Source: Runella sp. (GTDB taxonomy: Bacteria > Bacteroidota > Bacteroidia > Cytophagales > Spirosomataceae). Taken from it: 55,638 nt of DNA. Location of the stretch: the NCBI RefSeq assembly GCF_027484545.1, contig NZ_JAIXST010000244.1, forward strand, positions 1-55,638, in the 5' to 3' direction. The notes under the pieces are model-generated. The model ran no database searches, was not told the DNA's origin, and worked only from the letters and a program-made list of their open reading frames with translations. This document shows, piece by piece, positions 35,415-43,863 of this stretch. A program made the position numbers and the translations under genes. Position 1 is the stretch's first letter; the number at the start of each line of letters is the position of its first letter.

Positions 35415-37013
35415 ATGGAAGACCTGACACTTTTCAAAAAAATTGGATTGGTTTTGGCCTTTTTATTGGTGGTTTTATCATCATTTCAGAATCAAAATGA
35501 TGCAAAGCCGCTGACAAAACGCCAGCCAAATATCCTTTTTGCCATTGCCGATGACCAATCGTTCCCTCATGCTTCGGCATATGGTCAATCCACTTTTCAA
35601 ACACCTATTTTTGATAGTATTGCGGCACGAGGCATACTTTTTAATAACGCTTTTGTGGCAGCACCTCAATGCAGCCCATCAAGAGCGGCTATTCTAACTG
35701 GTAAACAAATTTGGCAATTGGAAGAAGCAGGTACGCATAGCAGTTTTTTTCCTAAAAAATTTCCTGTTTTTACAGATGCACTTGAAACTGCAGGCTATAC
35801 ATTAGGCTTTACTGGCAAACCTTGGGGACCAGGTAATTTTACAGATTCGGGCTGGAAAAGAAATCCAGTTGGCTCAGAATATAATTCTCAAAAGTTTGAA
35901 AAAGTACCAACAAGTGGCATTAGTAAAACAGATTATGCGGCCAATTTTAATGATTTTCTAAAAGACAAACCCAAGGATAAGCCTTTCTTCTTTTGGTATG
36001 GTGGGCAAGAACCACATCGAGAATATGAAGAAGGATCGGGAAGGGTAGCGGGTTTGTCTGAAAAAGACCTAAAAGTACCAACTTTTTTGCCAAATACAGA
36101 TTTAGTGAAAAACGATTTGCTTGATTATGCCTTAGAAATAAAGTGGTTTGATACCCAATTAGGTAAAATGTTGCAAATCTTAAAAGAGGCAGGTGAATTA
36201 GAAAATACCATTATTGTGGTTACTGCCGATAACGGTATGGCGTTCCCTTATGCCAAAGCCAATTTACAAGAATATGGAACACATGTTCCATTGGCCATCG
36301 CTGGGCCGATGATTACAGGCAAAAACAGAAAAGTAGATGACCTCATTAGTCTGATTGATTTAGCCCCTACTTTTTTGGATGTAGCTGGCATCAAGCATTT
36401 TGAAGGCATTTCTGGTAAGACTTTAATGCCCATTTTTAAAAGTCCGAAGTCTGGCTATATTGATGCTTCTCGAAAATACGTGTTTTCAGGTAGAGAAAGA
36501 CATACCCATGCTCGCCCCGACAATTTGGGGTATCCAGCCCGAGCAATTCGTTCAAAAGAATACCTTTATATCAAAAATTTAAAGCCTGAGCGGTGGCCAC
36601 TTGGTGACCCTGCCCCAGAGATATCAACATCTACTAATGGTGTTAAGGGTATGAAACCCATTTTGGAAGGTTACGAAGATATTGACGATTCGCCAACCAA
36701 AACATTTATGATTAAAGAAAAAGCTACTTATGCTTCACTATTTAAAATTGGCTTTGAAAAACGGGATTCCGAGCAATTATATGACATCAAAAAAGACCCA
36801 TTTTGCCTCAATGACCTTTCAAATTCCGAGAAAATGAAGCCTATTTTGCAGAAATTGAGCAGAGAGTTGGAGCAAAAACTAAATGAACAAAACGACCCAA
36901 GAATGACGGCTGATGGTGATATTTTTGACTCTTATCCACGTTTCGGGGCAATGCGGCCCTTTGACGGATTCAAAAAACAAGGAAAATACAACCCAAAGTA
37001 TATGAAGAAATAG
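35415..37013 (+). CDS. Type I sulfatase (CSPSR motif, GKPWGPG type)
   Basis: A 532-residue exported sulfatase. ATG 35415 starts just after the preceding stop at 35411-35413; a TTG frame start at 35382 overlaps the upstream gene and is less likely. Visible: N-terminal hydrophobic signal (LVLAFLLVVLSSF), NILFAIADDQSF, formylglycine motif CSPSR (Cys86), GFTGKPWGPGNF in the pocket, VTADNGMAFPYAKANLQEYG. It shares the shape GK-x-WGPG and the ARAIRSKEYLYI block with the sulfatase at 27174-28652, indicating paralogy. Longer at the C-terminus (about 40 extra residues ending KYNPKYMKK). Confidence 0.92.
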   Translation: MEDLTLFKKIGLVLAFLLVVLSSFQNQNDAKPLTKRQPNILFAIADDQSFPHASAYGQSTFQTPIFDSIAARGILFNNAFVAAPQCSPSRAAILTGKQIWQLEEAGTHSSFFPKKFPVFTDALETAGYTLGFTGKPWGPGNFTDSGWKRNPVGSEYNSQKFEKVPTSGISKTDYAANFNDFLKDKPKDKPFFFWYGGQEPHREYEEGSGRVAGLSEKDLKVPTFLPNTDLVKNDLLDYALEIKWFDTQLGKMLQILKEAGELENTIIVVTADNGMAFPYAKANLQEYGTHVPLAIAGPMITGKNRKVDDLISLIDLAPTFLDVAGIKHFEGISGKTLMPIFKSPKSGYIDASRKYVFSGRERHTHARPDNLGYPARAIRSKEYLYIKNLKPERWPLGDPAPEISTSTNGVKGMKPILEGYEDIDDSPTKTFMIKEKATYASLFKIGFEKRDSEQLYDIKKDPFCLNDLSNSEKMKPILQKLSRELEQKLNEQNDPRMTADGDIFDSYPRFGAMRPFDGFKKQGKYNPKYMKK

Positions 37014-37018
37014 TAATT

Positions 37019-38383
37019 ATGAAGAATATGAACTTTGAAAAAATATCAACTTTAAAACTGAGCATTTTTTTAGTAGGCTTATGTCTGGGCTATACACCCA
37101 TTAAAGCTCAAATTAAACCCAATGTAATTATCATTTATTCCGATGACCAAGGGGCAATCGACCTCAATTGTTATGGTTCAAAGGATTTAGAAACGCCCAA
37201 TATTGACCGTTTGGCAAAAAATGGGACGATGTTTACGCAGTTTTATGCTTCGCCTGTTTGTTCGCCTTCAAGGGCTTCATTACTTACAGGGCTAAATCCT
37301 CAAAGGGCAGGATTGCCCAACAATGCCTCAGAGGCAAATAAAGCCGATGGATTGCCAGCCGATCGATTTACGATGGCCGAACTTTTTAAAAGTGCAGGGT
37401 ACAAAACCGCTCATATTGGCAAATGGCACTTGGGATATACCCCCGAAATGAGTCCGAATGCCCAAGGGTTTGATCATTCATTTGGATATTTAGCTGGGTG
37501 CATTGATAACTATTCACACTTTTTTTATTGGAATGGCCCTAATAAGCACGACTTATATAGAAATGGAAAGGAGGTACATTATTCTGGACAATTTTTTCCT
37601 GATTTGATGGTGAAAGAGGCGGGTCAATTTATGAAACAAACAAATAAAAGTCCGTTTTTTATGTATTTTGCTATAAACCTACCCCATTATCCCTACCAAG
37701 GCGACCCCAAATGGCTGGACTATTATCAGAAAAAAGGGCTCGCTTATCCGAGAGATTTGTACGCAGCTTTTATGTCCACCTTAGATGATAAAGTAGGTCA
37801 ATTACTCAAACAGGTTTCGGACCTTGGACTAACCGAAAATACCATTATCATTTTTCAATCAGACAATGGCTATTCTACCGAAGAACGAGCTCATTTTGGT
37901 GGGGGCAATGCTGGTATTTATAGGGGTGCAAAAGCCTGTCTTTTTGAAGGTGGAATTCGTGTACCATCAATTATTAGTTGGCCCGGCAAAATCCCGAAAG
38001 GACAAGTTAGAAATCAAATGGCCATCAATACCGACTGGTTTCCAACTTTGGCAGAATATTGCGATATCGAAATTCAACAAAAAGATTTAGATGGAAAAAG
38101 TTTGGTTTCGGTTATCAAGGACTCAAATGCAGCTTCTCAGCATGAAGAAGGCTATTGTTGGGCATTCAGAAAGTCGTGGGTGGCTCGAAAAGGCAAATGG
38201 AAGTTACATGCAAATCCTGAAGACACCAGTAAAAAAGGGTCATTGACAGAGGCGGATGCCTTTTTTTTAGTGGATTTAGTAGCAGATCCAGGCGAAACCA
38301 AAAATCTGGCGGCAGCTCATCCTGAACTCGTAAAGGATTTAAAACAACAATACCAAATTTGGGAACAAAAAAACAAGAAATAG
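37019..38383 (+). CDS. Type I sulfatase (CSPSR motif, canonical GKWHLG)
   Basis: A 454-residue exported sulfatase with all canonical marks. Metal strand VIIIYSDDQGAIDLNCYGS; formylglycine motif CSPSR (Cys81) in FYASPVCSPSRASLLTGLN; GYKTAHIGKWHLGYTPE with the usual Lys and His; NAQGFDHSFGYLAGCIDNY; IIIFQSDNGYSTEERAHFGG; ACLFEGGIRVPSIISWPGK. Signal peptide ends PIKAQ. It begins six bases after the preceding sulfatase stop and is the last of the row of four (32593-38383). The likely target is a sulfated monosaccharide at a chain end, but the subfamily cannot be fixed by eye. Confidence 0.95.
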   Translation: MKNMNFEKISTLKLSIFLVGLCLGYTPIKAQIKPNVIIIYSDDQGAIDLNCYGSKDLETPNIDRLAKNGTMFTQFYASPVCSPSRASLLTGLNPQRAGLPNNASEANKADGLPADRFTMAELFKSAGYKTAHIGKWHLGYTPEMSPNAQGFDHSFGYLAGCIDNYSHFFYWNGPNKHDLYRNGKEVHYSGQFFPDLMVKEAGQFMKQTNKSPFFMYFAINLPHYPYQGDPKWLDYYQKKGLAYPRDLYAAFMSTLDDKVGQLLKQVSDLGLTENTIIIFQSDNGYSTEERAHFGGGNAGIYRGAKACLFEGGIRVPSIISWPGKIPKGQVRNQMAINTDWFPTLAEYCDIEIQQKDLDGKSLVSVIKDSNAASQHEEGYCWAFRKSWVARKGKWKLHANPEDTSKKGSLTEADAFFLVDLVADPGETKNLAAAHPELVKDLKQQYQIWEQKNKK

Positions 38384-38405
38384 CACATTGAATAATCTAA
38401 AAAAC

Positions 38406-38513
38406 ATGATCCTTTTCGTGGACGTAATCACGATTGATTTCAAAATCAAGAATGTAAAAGGTGAGCTGCTGAGTAGCTCCATTCAAGACACAATTCATCA
38501 ACTTGGTAAATAG
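38406..38513 (+). pseudogene. Remnant 3' end of a cytochrome/DUF6797-like gene
   Basis: The 157-base gap after the sulfatase row holds a 96-base stretch (38418-38513) collinear, without gaps, with the last 96 bases of the gene at 29817-32486 (32391-32486). I count about 81 of 96 identical bases. It encodes VDVITIDFKIKNVKGELLSS and then SIQDTIHQLGK with the same stop TAG. It can be read from ATG 38406 as 35 codons, but it has no independent look of a gene. It is best explained as the tail of a lost paralogue, left after deletion or recombination. Confidence 0.85.
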
Positions 38514-38540
38514 AATAATTTTAAAAAGAATCAGCCGTAA

Positions 38541-40142
38541 ATGAGAGTTATCCTTTTGACTTACTTAACTATTTCATTGTTTTCGATACAAAGCAATGGT
38601 CAGTCAATGGTGCAAATACCGCACCAACGAACAATTGCGTGGAAGACAAACGCTGATTTGGCAATTCAGGTTTATCAATCGTTTGCGAGCAAAAAAATCA
38701 ATTTTGACAAATTGAGCGAACGAGGTAATACACCCAGAATTTTACTCGCAAAATTGCTTTTGAAACAAGACATCGAGGACGTAAATAAGGCAATCCAACA
38801 AATGAAAGTTCGGGGCGTTACGGGTTCGCATTGGGCATTGAATCCCAAAGGCGATTATGATTTTACGCTCATGCCCTTGACCACCATTCTGTTTTTGTTC
38901 GATAATCAACCTGATTTGCTTTACCCCAAAACAAAAGAACATTTGATAAACACATTGCTCACCGAAGAAGGTGGTAAATACCGACGGGCCACGCCACGTA
39001 CATTAGGTTTAGTGGCCGATACCGAAAATCATATTTTAATGACCGAAGGCTCTCGTTATCTAAAAAATCGTTGGAAGATGCTTCATGGCAATTCGTCGCC
39101 CACCTATGATAACGTCTCAAATGGTATGGAAGTTAAGATTTTGGCTTATTTAAACCGCATGAAAACCAATGGTTTGTATGAATATAATTCCATTCCTTAC
39201 ATTGGCTACACCATAGCAGCTTTGTTAAATTTAGAAGCTTTTGCTTCTGAAAAAGTGAGCACCGAAGCCCGCAATGTATTGGATTACATGAATTGGACTT
39301 ATGCCTTGGGGTCTTACAAATTAAGGCATTATCCACCCATGCGTAGGCGGTACGAAAAAGCTAAAATTCAAGAGTTAACCACTGACTATCAGTCTGTTTT
39401 CGTAAAAGCTTGGTTGAGTTATGCCCCCATTGAGCCATTTAATACCGATATTTCAAACGCAGAAGTACACGCCTTAGTGGGTTCGTGCATGCCTTATCGG
39501 CCTGCTGATAAAGTGGTAGAAGTAATTTTTAACAAAGGCGAAGGCTATTTCGTAAAATTAGGCCACGGCAAAAAATCTTGTCCTGAAATATTCACGGCGG
39601 GCAAGCACTTTTTGCTTTCGGCAGGTGGAGCCAATCAAGGCAAAAACTCATTGGTGGTAGCACGCCCAACTACACTTTTTCTGAATGACATGGCCGATCA
39701 ACTGCCTAAAACTTTTCATTTGACAGGAAAAGGCAATGATTTTATGAAATGGAACAATACAGGCGTTTATAAAAACTTTGCTTGTGCTTCGGGCAAAGTC
39801 TTTGTGCCAGAAGGGTTTAAGCCCGTTTTGGAAAGAAAAAATTGGGCGATTTATGAAGGAAATAGCAATGTCAAAATCGCAGTTTATGCTACCGAAAATG
39901 TAGGTTTGATGTTGGTGTTTGAAGACAAGAAAGCCGAAGATTTATTGGCAAATCTTGAAAAATCCAATCCGAGTGATGAGCAATTAAAAACCCAATTTCA
40001 ATTCCCTGATGGCCAAATCATCACTTACGATGTCAATGCCCCTCAAAACAAATGGGTCATAAAATCTATTGATGGCAAATCAATAGAAAGAGATTTTAGT
40101 AAATGGGAATTGATAAACAACGAATCCAATGTTTTAAAGTAA
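38541..40142 (+). CDS. Exported protein, possible helical-toroid glycan enzyme (unassigned)
   Basis: A 533-residue secreted protein (signal peptide ends SNGQ). The helical first 350 residues contain PRTLGLVADTENHILMTEGS, a NHxxM-like pocket that recalls lyase/heparinase-type toroids, plus NGLYEYNSIPYIGYTIAALL and NYMNWTYAL-like helices (visible DYMNWTYALGSYKLRHYPPM). A beta-rich second half contains VFVPEGFKPVLERKNWAIYE. The general plan matches the two unassigned proteins at 14447 and 16164, although similarity between them is not obvious by eye. Its neighbours are sulfatases upstream and an esterase 9 bases downstream. Candidate novel lyase or hydrolase; no family signature recognised. Confidence 0.6.
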   Translation: MRVILLTYLTISLFSIQSNGQSMVQIPHQRTIAWKTNADLAIQVYQSFASKKINFDKLSERGNTPRILLAKLLLKQDIEDVNKAIQQMKVRGVTGSHWALNPKGDYDFTLMPLTTILFLFDNQPDLLYPKTKEHLINTLLTEEGGKYRRATPRTLGLVADTENHILMTEGSRYLKNRWKMLHGNSSPTYDNVSNGMEVKILAYLNRMKTNGLYEYNSIPYIGYTIAALLNLEAFASEKVSTEARNVLDYMNWTYALGSYKLRHYPPMRRRYEKAKIQELTTDYQSVFVKAWLSYAPIEPFNTDISNAEVHALVGSCMPYRPADKVVEVIFNKGEGYFVKLGHGKKSCPEIFTAGKHFLLSAGGANQGKNSLVVARPTTLFLNDMADQLPKTFHLTGKGNDFMKWNNTGVYKNFACASGKVFVPEGFKPVLERKNWAIYEGNSNVKIAVYATENVGLMLVFEDKKAEDLLANLEKSNPSDEQLKTQFQFPDGQIITYDVNAPQNKWVIKSIDGKSIERDFSKWELINNESNVLK

Positions 40143-40151
40143 ACGAATAGC

Positions 40152-41660
40152 ATGAAAAGAGCAAATTTCATTTCCCTGTTTTTTATTTTGTTAAGCCATT
40201 TGTTGCACGCCCAAGATGTAATTTCTTGGAAAGTCAGCATTGCAGTGGCTCCAGAAATGAGACAATCTTTTATCGAAGGTGGGAGATTAATTTTTCATGT
40301 AACCAAACAGCATGAACGAGAACCACGCCTTCGTTCAGAAATCACTTTTGGCGTAACTCCTCAACATTGGGAGGCTAATTTGCCATTTGTTTTAGATTCA
40401 AAAGATAAAAATGGTTTAACTATTGGCTTGGATAAACTAAAACCGAATGCTTCGGATAAGTACTATTTTCAGGTTGTTTACAAGCAAAATATAGACGATG
40501 GACAGGAAAACGTGTCGGGCAATTTGTACAGTAACATTGATTCGGTGTCGTTTTCAACACAAATTCAGCTTAGCCTGACCCTCAACAAAATCATTCCCGA
40601 AGCCACAGTTATTAAGCATGAATTTGTCAAGTTGGTAGAAATCAAAAGTAAATATCTATCTGAATTCTCGAGTAAGCCTCGCTATTTGAAAGCAGCCATT
40701 TTGTTACCATCAAGTTATTTTGAAAATCCTAATAAAACGTATCCGATTTGTTACCGAGCGGCGGGTTTGAATGGGCGTTACACTGCCATCAATGGTTTGG
40801 TCAATAACAAAGATTTTACAGATTGGTGGTTTACCAAAACAGCACCTCAAATCATCTATGTCTTTCTTGATTCACAAGGTCCTTACGGCGATACCTATCA
40901 AGTCGATTCAGAGAATAATGGCCCTTGTGGCAAAGCATTGACCGAAGAATTGATTCCCGAAATTGAAAAGCAAGTTCGCTACAAGGCAGATTCAAAAATG
41001 CGTTTTCTGACTGGCAATTCTACTGGTGGATGGGTGTCGTTGGGTTTACAAATTTTGTATCCCGATTTCTTTGATGGTACGTGGTCGTATAGCCCCGATC
41101 CCGTTGATTTTGAGCATTATGGATTGATAAATATTTACGAAGATGAGTCCATTTTTTATAATCGCTACGGCTATTTACAACCTGGCCGAAGAACAATTTA
41201 CGGTGAACCAACTTTTTCAATGAAGGATTGGATTGCGGGAGAAAATCTCAACAGTCGGACGGGCAACTACTTGGTTTCGGGCGGGCAATTTGGTGCATAT
41301 AATGCAGTTTTTGGGCCAAAAGGCAGTGATGGTCTACCTTCCTTAATGTTCGATCCGATTTCTGGAAAAATCGACCATAACATTGCCAAACAGTGGGAAA
41401 AGTATGATTTGAAGAAGGTTTTAGAAAAAAACTGGTCAACGCTTGGTCCTAAATTGCAAGGGAAAATATGGATTTGGATGGGCGATATGGATGGACTTTA
41501 CTCGAATGTAGCAACACGTTTTTTACAAAAATTCATGGATAAAACCGAAAACCCAAAATCAGATGCTAAGATTTCGTTTACGGCAATGGCAGGGCATGGA
41601 CAAGAGTGGAGCGATAAGGCAGTTTTGACTTTGATTGCCGAAAAAGTAGATAAAAAATAA
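40152..41660 (+). CDS. Exported esterase-D-like alpha/beta-hydrolase
   Basis: A 502-residue secreted protein (signal peptide ends LLHAQ). The first 170 residues form beta-rich domains (ISWKVSIAVAPEMRQSFIEG, LYSNIDSVSFSTQIQLSLTL), which may bind carbohydrate. The catalytic domain then begins YLKAAILLPSSYFENPNKTY. The nucleophile is Ser290 in TGNSTGGWVSLGLQ, a G-x-S-x-G elbow. The late block FTAMAGHGQEWSDKA supplies a plausible catalytic His. This is the esterase-D / enterochelin-esterase-like fold. It probably removes ester groups from the glycan. It sits between an unassigned toroid-like protein and an alpha-galactosidase, with gaps under 10 bases. Confidence 0.8.
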   Translation: MKRANFISLFFILLSHLLHAQDVISWKVSIAVAPEMRQSFIEGGRLIFHVTKQHEREPRLRSEITFGVTPQHWEANLPFVLDSKDKNGLTIGLDKLKPNASDKYYFQVVYKQNIDDGQENVSGNLYSNIDSVSFSTQIQLSLTLNKIIPEATVIKHEFVKLVEIKSKYLSEFSSKPRYLKAAILLPSSYFENPNKTYPICYRAAGLNGRYTAINGLVNNKDFTDWWFTKTAPQIIYVFLDSQGPYGDTYQVDSENNGPCGKALTEELIPEIEKQVRYKADSKMRFLTGNSTGGWVSLGLQILYPDFFDGTWSYSPDPVDFEHYGLINIYEDESIFYNRYGYLQPGRRTIYGEPTFSMKDWIAGENLNSRTGNYLVSGGQFGAYNAVFGPKGSDGLPSLMFDPISGKIDHNIAKQWEKYDLKKVLEKNWSTLGPKLQGKIWIWMGDMDGLYSNVATRFLQKFMDKTENPKSDAKISFTAMAGHGQEWSDKAVLTLIAEKVDKK

Positions 41661-41666
41661 GATTTA

Positions 41667-43685
41667 ATGAAAAATTTAATAAAAAAAATAGCCTCGTTGT
41701 TAATTATCTGCCTGTGTTTTAGTTCTGGCATTTTTGCCCAAAATACTAAGACAATTTGGTTAGATGATTTACCAATTAAGTCATTTTCTGAGGGAATTCC
41801 TTCGGTTTCGGCCAAAACAAATGCAGGTGGTGATTCTATTCGGATGAATGGAAAACTTTTTAAACATGGTATAGGTGTAAGTTCAACCAGCGTTTTGTCA
41901 TTCTTTTTAGATGGACACGCCACCAAATTTACAGCAATAGTTGGCGTGGATGATAAAGGCGTGAAAGATTTACCTCTCAAATTTTATGTAATTGGTGATA
42001 GAAAAGTTTTGTTTGAGAGTGGTGAAATGAATTTAGGTGATGAACCAAAAACCGTCAAAGTTAATTTGACAGGAATTAAACGTTTAGGGCTTTTGGTAAC
42101 TATCGAAGAAAAAGGATTTAATAGGTCTTATTCCAATTGGGCAAATGCAAAGTTTGAAATGAAAGATGATTTTATTCCTAAAAATACGCCTAATGTTGAT
42201 GAAAAATATATTCTAACGCCTCAACCTGACAAAAAACCTAAAATCAATTCACCAAAACTTTTCGGGGCAAGACCCAATAGCCCTTTTCTTTATTCGATTG
42301 CTGCCACTGGCGAACGCCCAATGAGTTTTTTGGCAAAAAACTTACCACAAGGTCTTTCAATTGATTCAAAAACTGGACTAATTACTGGAAAAGTAGCTAA
42401 AAAAGGTACTTACTTAAGTACTTTAACGGCTAAAAATGCCTTTGGTGAAGCTACAAAAGAACTAAAAATTATCATCGGCGATACCATTGCACTTACTCCC
42501 CCAATAGGGTGGAATGGGTGGAATTCTTGGGCAAGAAACATTGACCGAGAAAAAGTAATAGCCTCAGCCGATGCCATGGTAAAAATGGGACTCAACCAAC
42601 ATGGTTGGACTTACATCAACATTGACGATGCTTGGCAAGGACAACGTGGTGGGGCTTTTAATGCCATTCAACCAAACGAAAAATTTCCGAATTTCAAAGA
42701 AATGGCCGACTATATTCATAGTTTGGGTTTGAAACTTGGGGTTTATTCTACACCAATGATAACAAGTTATGCAGGATACATTGGTGGTACATCAGATTTT
42801 GCCGATGGAAAAATCACTGATTCCATTAAGAATAATAAGCGAGCATTTCGCTATGTCGGAAAATACCGTTTTGAAGAAAACGATGCCAAACAAATGGCTG
42901 CATGGGGCGTCGATTATTTAAAATACGATTGGAGAATTGAAGTGCCATCTGCCGAAAGGATGTCGTCAGCTCTAAAAAATTCGGGACGAGATATTGTTTA
43001 CAGTATTTCAAATTCTGCCCCTTTTGCAAATGTGATAGATTGGGTACGATTAACAAATACTTACCGCACAGGCCCCGATATTCGTGATTCTTGGCTCAGT
43101 CTTTATGTTTCGGCTTTTACACTTGACAAATGGAGTCCTTACGGTGGGCATGGGCATTGGCTCGACCCCGACATGATGATTTTAGGAAATGTTACCACTG
43201 GCTCTGAACTTCATCCAACCCGACTTACGCCCGACGAGCAGTATAGCCACGTAAGTCTATTTAGCTTACTATCAGCACCATTGCTAATTGGCTGCCCGAT
43301 TGAGCAATTAGATGCTTTTACCTTGAATTTGCTTACAAATGATGAAGTTATTGAAATTAATCAGGACCCTTTAGGGAAATCGGCCCGATTGGTTTGGGAG
43401 AATGATGGTATCCAAATTTGGTTAAAGTCCCTGGAAGACGGTTCGTATGCGGTGGGACTTTTCAACGTGGGAGATTTTGGAAAAACACCCGAATCGTATT
43501 TCCGCTGGGGTGATGAAGCCGCTAAATCGTTTACGTTTGATTTTGCCAAAGTAGGCTTGAAAGGAAACTATAGGTTGCGGGATGTCTGGCGTCAAAAAGA
43601 TTTAGGCAGTTTTAAAGAGGTTTTTAAAACAAATATTCGGCATCATGGAGTTATATTACTGCGAATGTTTCCTTCAAAGAATTGA
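41667..43685 (+). CDS. GH27 alpha-galactosidase with NPCBM and Ig-like domains
   Basis: A 672-residue exported glycoside hydrolase. Domains in order: signal peptide (ends GIFAQ); NPCBM carbohydrate-binding module, about 27-165 (GIPSVSAKTNAGGDSIRMNG, FKHGIGVSSTSVLSFFLDG); a putative Ig fold, about 195-270 (GERPMSFLAKNLPQGLSIDS); and the GH27 barrel from about 272 (LTPPIGWNGWNSWARNIDRE, WTYINIDDAWQGQRGG). The predicted nucleophile is Asp421 in YLKYDW and the acid/base is Asp471 in RTGPDIRDSW. GHWLDPDMMILG follows. A beta-sandwich completes the C-terminus. This is the standard NPCBM-GH27 arrangement of Bacteroidota. It should remove terminal alpha-galactose (or a close analogue). Confidence 0.95.
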   Translation: MKNLIKKIASLLIICLCFSSGIFAQNTKTIWLDDLPIKSFSEGIPSVSAKTNAGGDSIRMNGKLFKHGIGVSSTSVLSFFLDGHATKFTAIVGVDDKGVKDLPLKFYVIGDRKVLFESGEMNLGDEPKTVKVNLTGIKRLGLLVTIEEKGFNRSYSNWANAKFEMKDDFIPKNTPNVDEKYILTPQPDKKPKINSPKLFGARPNSPFLYSIAATGERPMSFLAKNLPQGLSIDSKTGLITGKVAKKGTYLSTLTAKNAFGEATKELKIIIGDTIALTPPIGWNGWNSWARNIDREKVIASADAMVKMGLNQHGWTYINIDDAWQGQRGGAFNAIQPNEKFPNFKEMADYIHSLGLKLGVYSTPMITSYAGYIGGTSDFADGKITDSIKNNKRAFRYVGKYRFEENDAKQMAAWGVDYLKYDWRIEVPSAERMSSALKNSGRDIVYSISNSAPFANVIDWVRLTNTYRTGPDIRDSWLSLYVSAFTLDKWSPYGGHGHWLDPDMMILGNVTTGSELHPTRLTPDEQYSHVSLFSLLSAPLLIGCPIEQLDAFTLNLLTNDEVIEINQDPLGKSARLVWENDGIQIWLKSLEDGSYAVGLFNVGDFGKTPESYFRWGDEAAKSFTFDFAKVGLKGNYRLRDVWRQKDLGSFKEVFKTNIRHHGVILLRMFPSKN

Positions 43686-43717
43686 TAGCTGTTTATTAGT
43701 GTACTTGAAGTCCTTTT

Positions 43718-43804
43718 AACCACTAAGAACACTAAGGGTCCACAAAGAACAAAAGAAAAAATCTTCATGCACTTTGCGTAAAACTCTTTGTGTTCTTTGT
43801 GGTT
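43718..43804. repeat. Imperfect long inverted repeat upstream of the GH43-like gene
   Basis: AACCACTAAGAACACTAAG (43718-43736) pairs with CTTTGTGTTCTTTGTGGTT (43786-43804), 17 of 19 positions, around a 49-base loop that also holds CACAAAGAAC. This actual/ACAC-AAG type of intergenic inverted repeat is of a kind often scattered in bacterial chromosomes. It lies in the 178-base gap between the alpha-galactosidase and the GH43-like gene. Confidence 0.6.
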
Positions 43805-43863
43805 TTTGTAAACAATATCAAACAGAGCAGAGCCAATTATATTTCCTCTTTTGGGGCATTTTT

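Noticed and set aside
38406-38513. Independent 35-codon small protein
   Set aside because: The gap-free match to the end of the gene at 29817-32486, including the stop, makes a gene remnant far more likely.
41498-41980. 160-codon minus-strand frame across the esterase/GH27 junction
   Set aside because: It spans the end of one well-supported enzyme gene and the signal region of the next; no motif or start context of its own.
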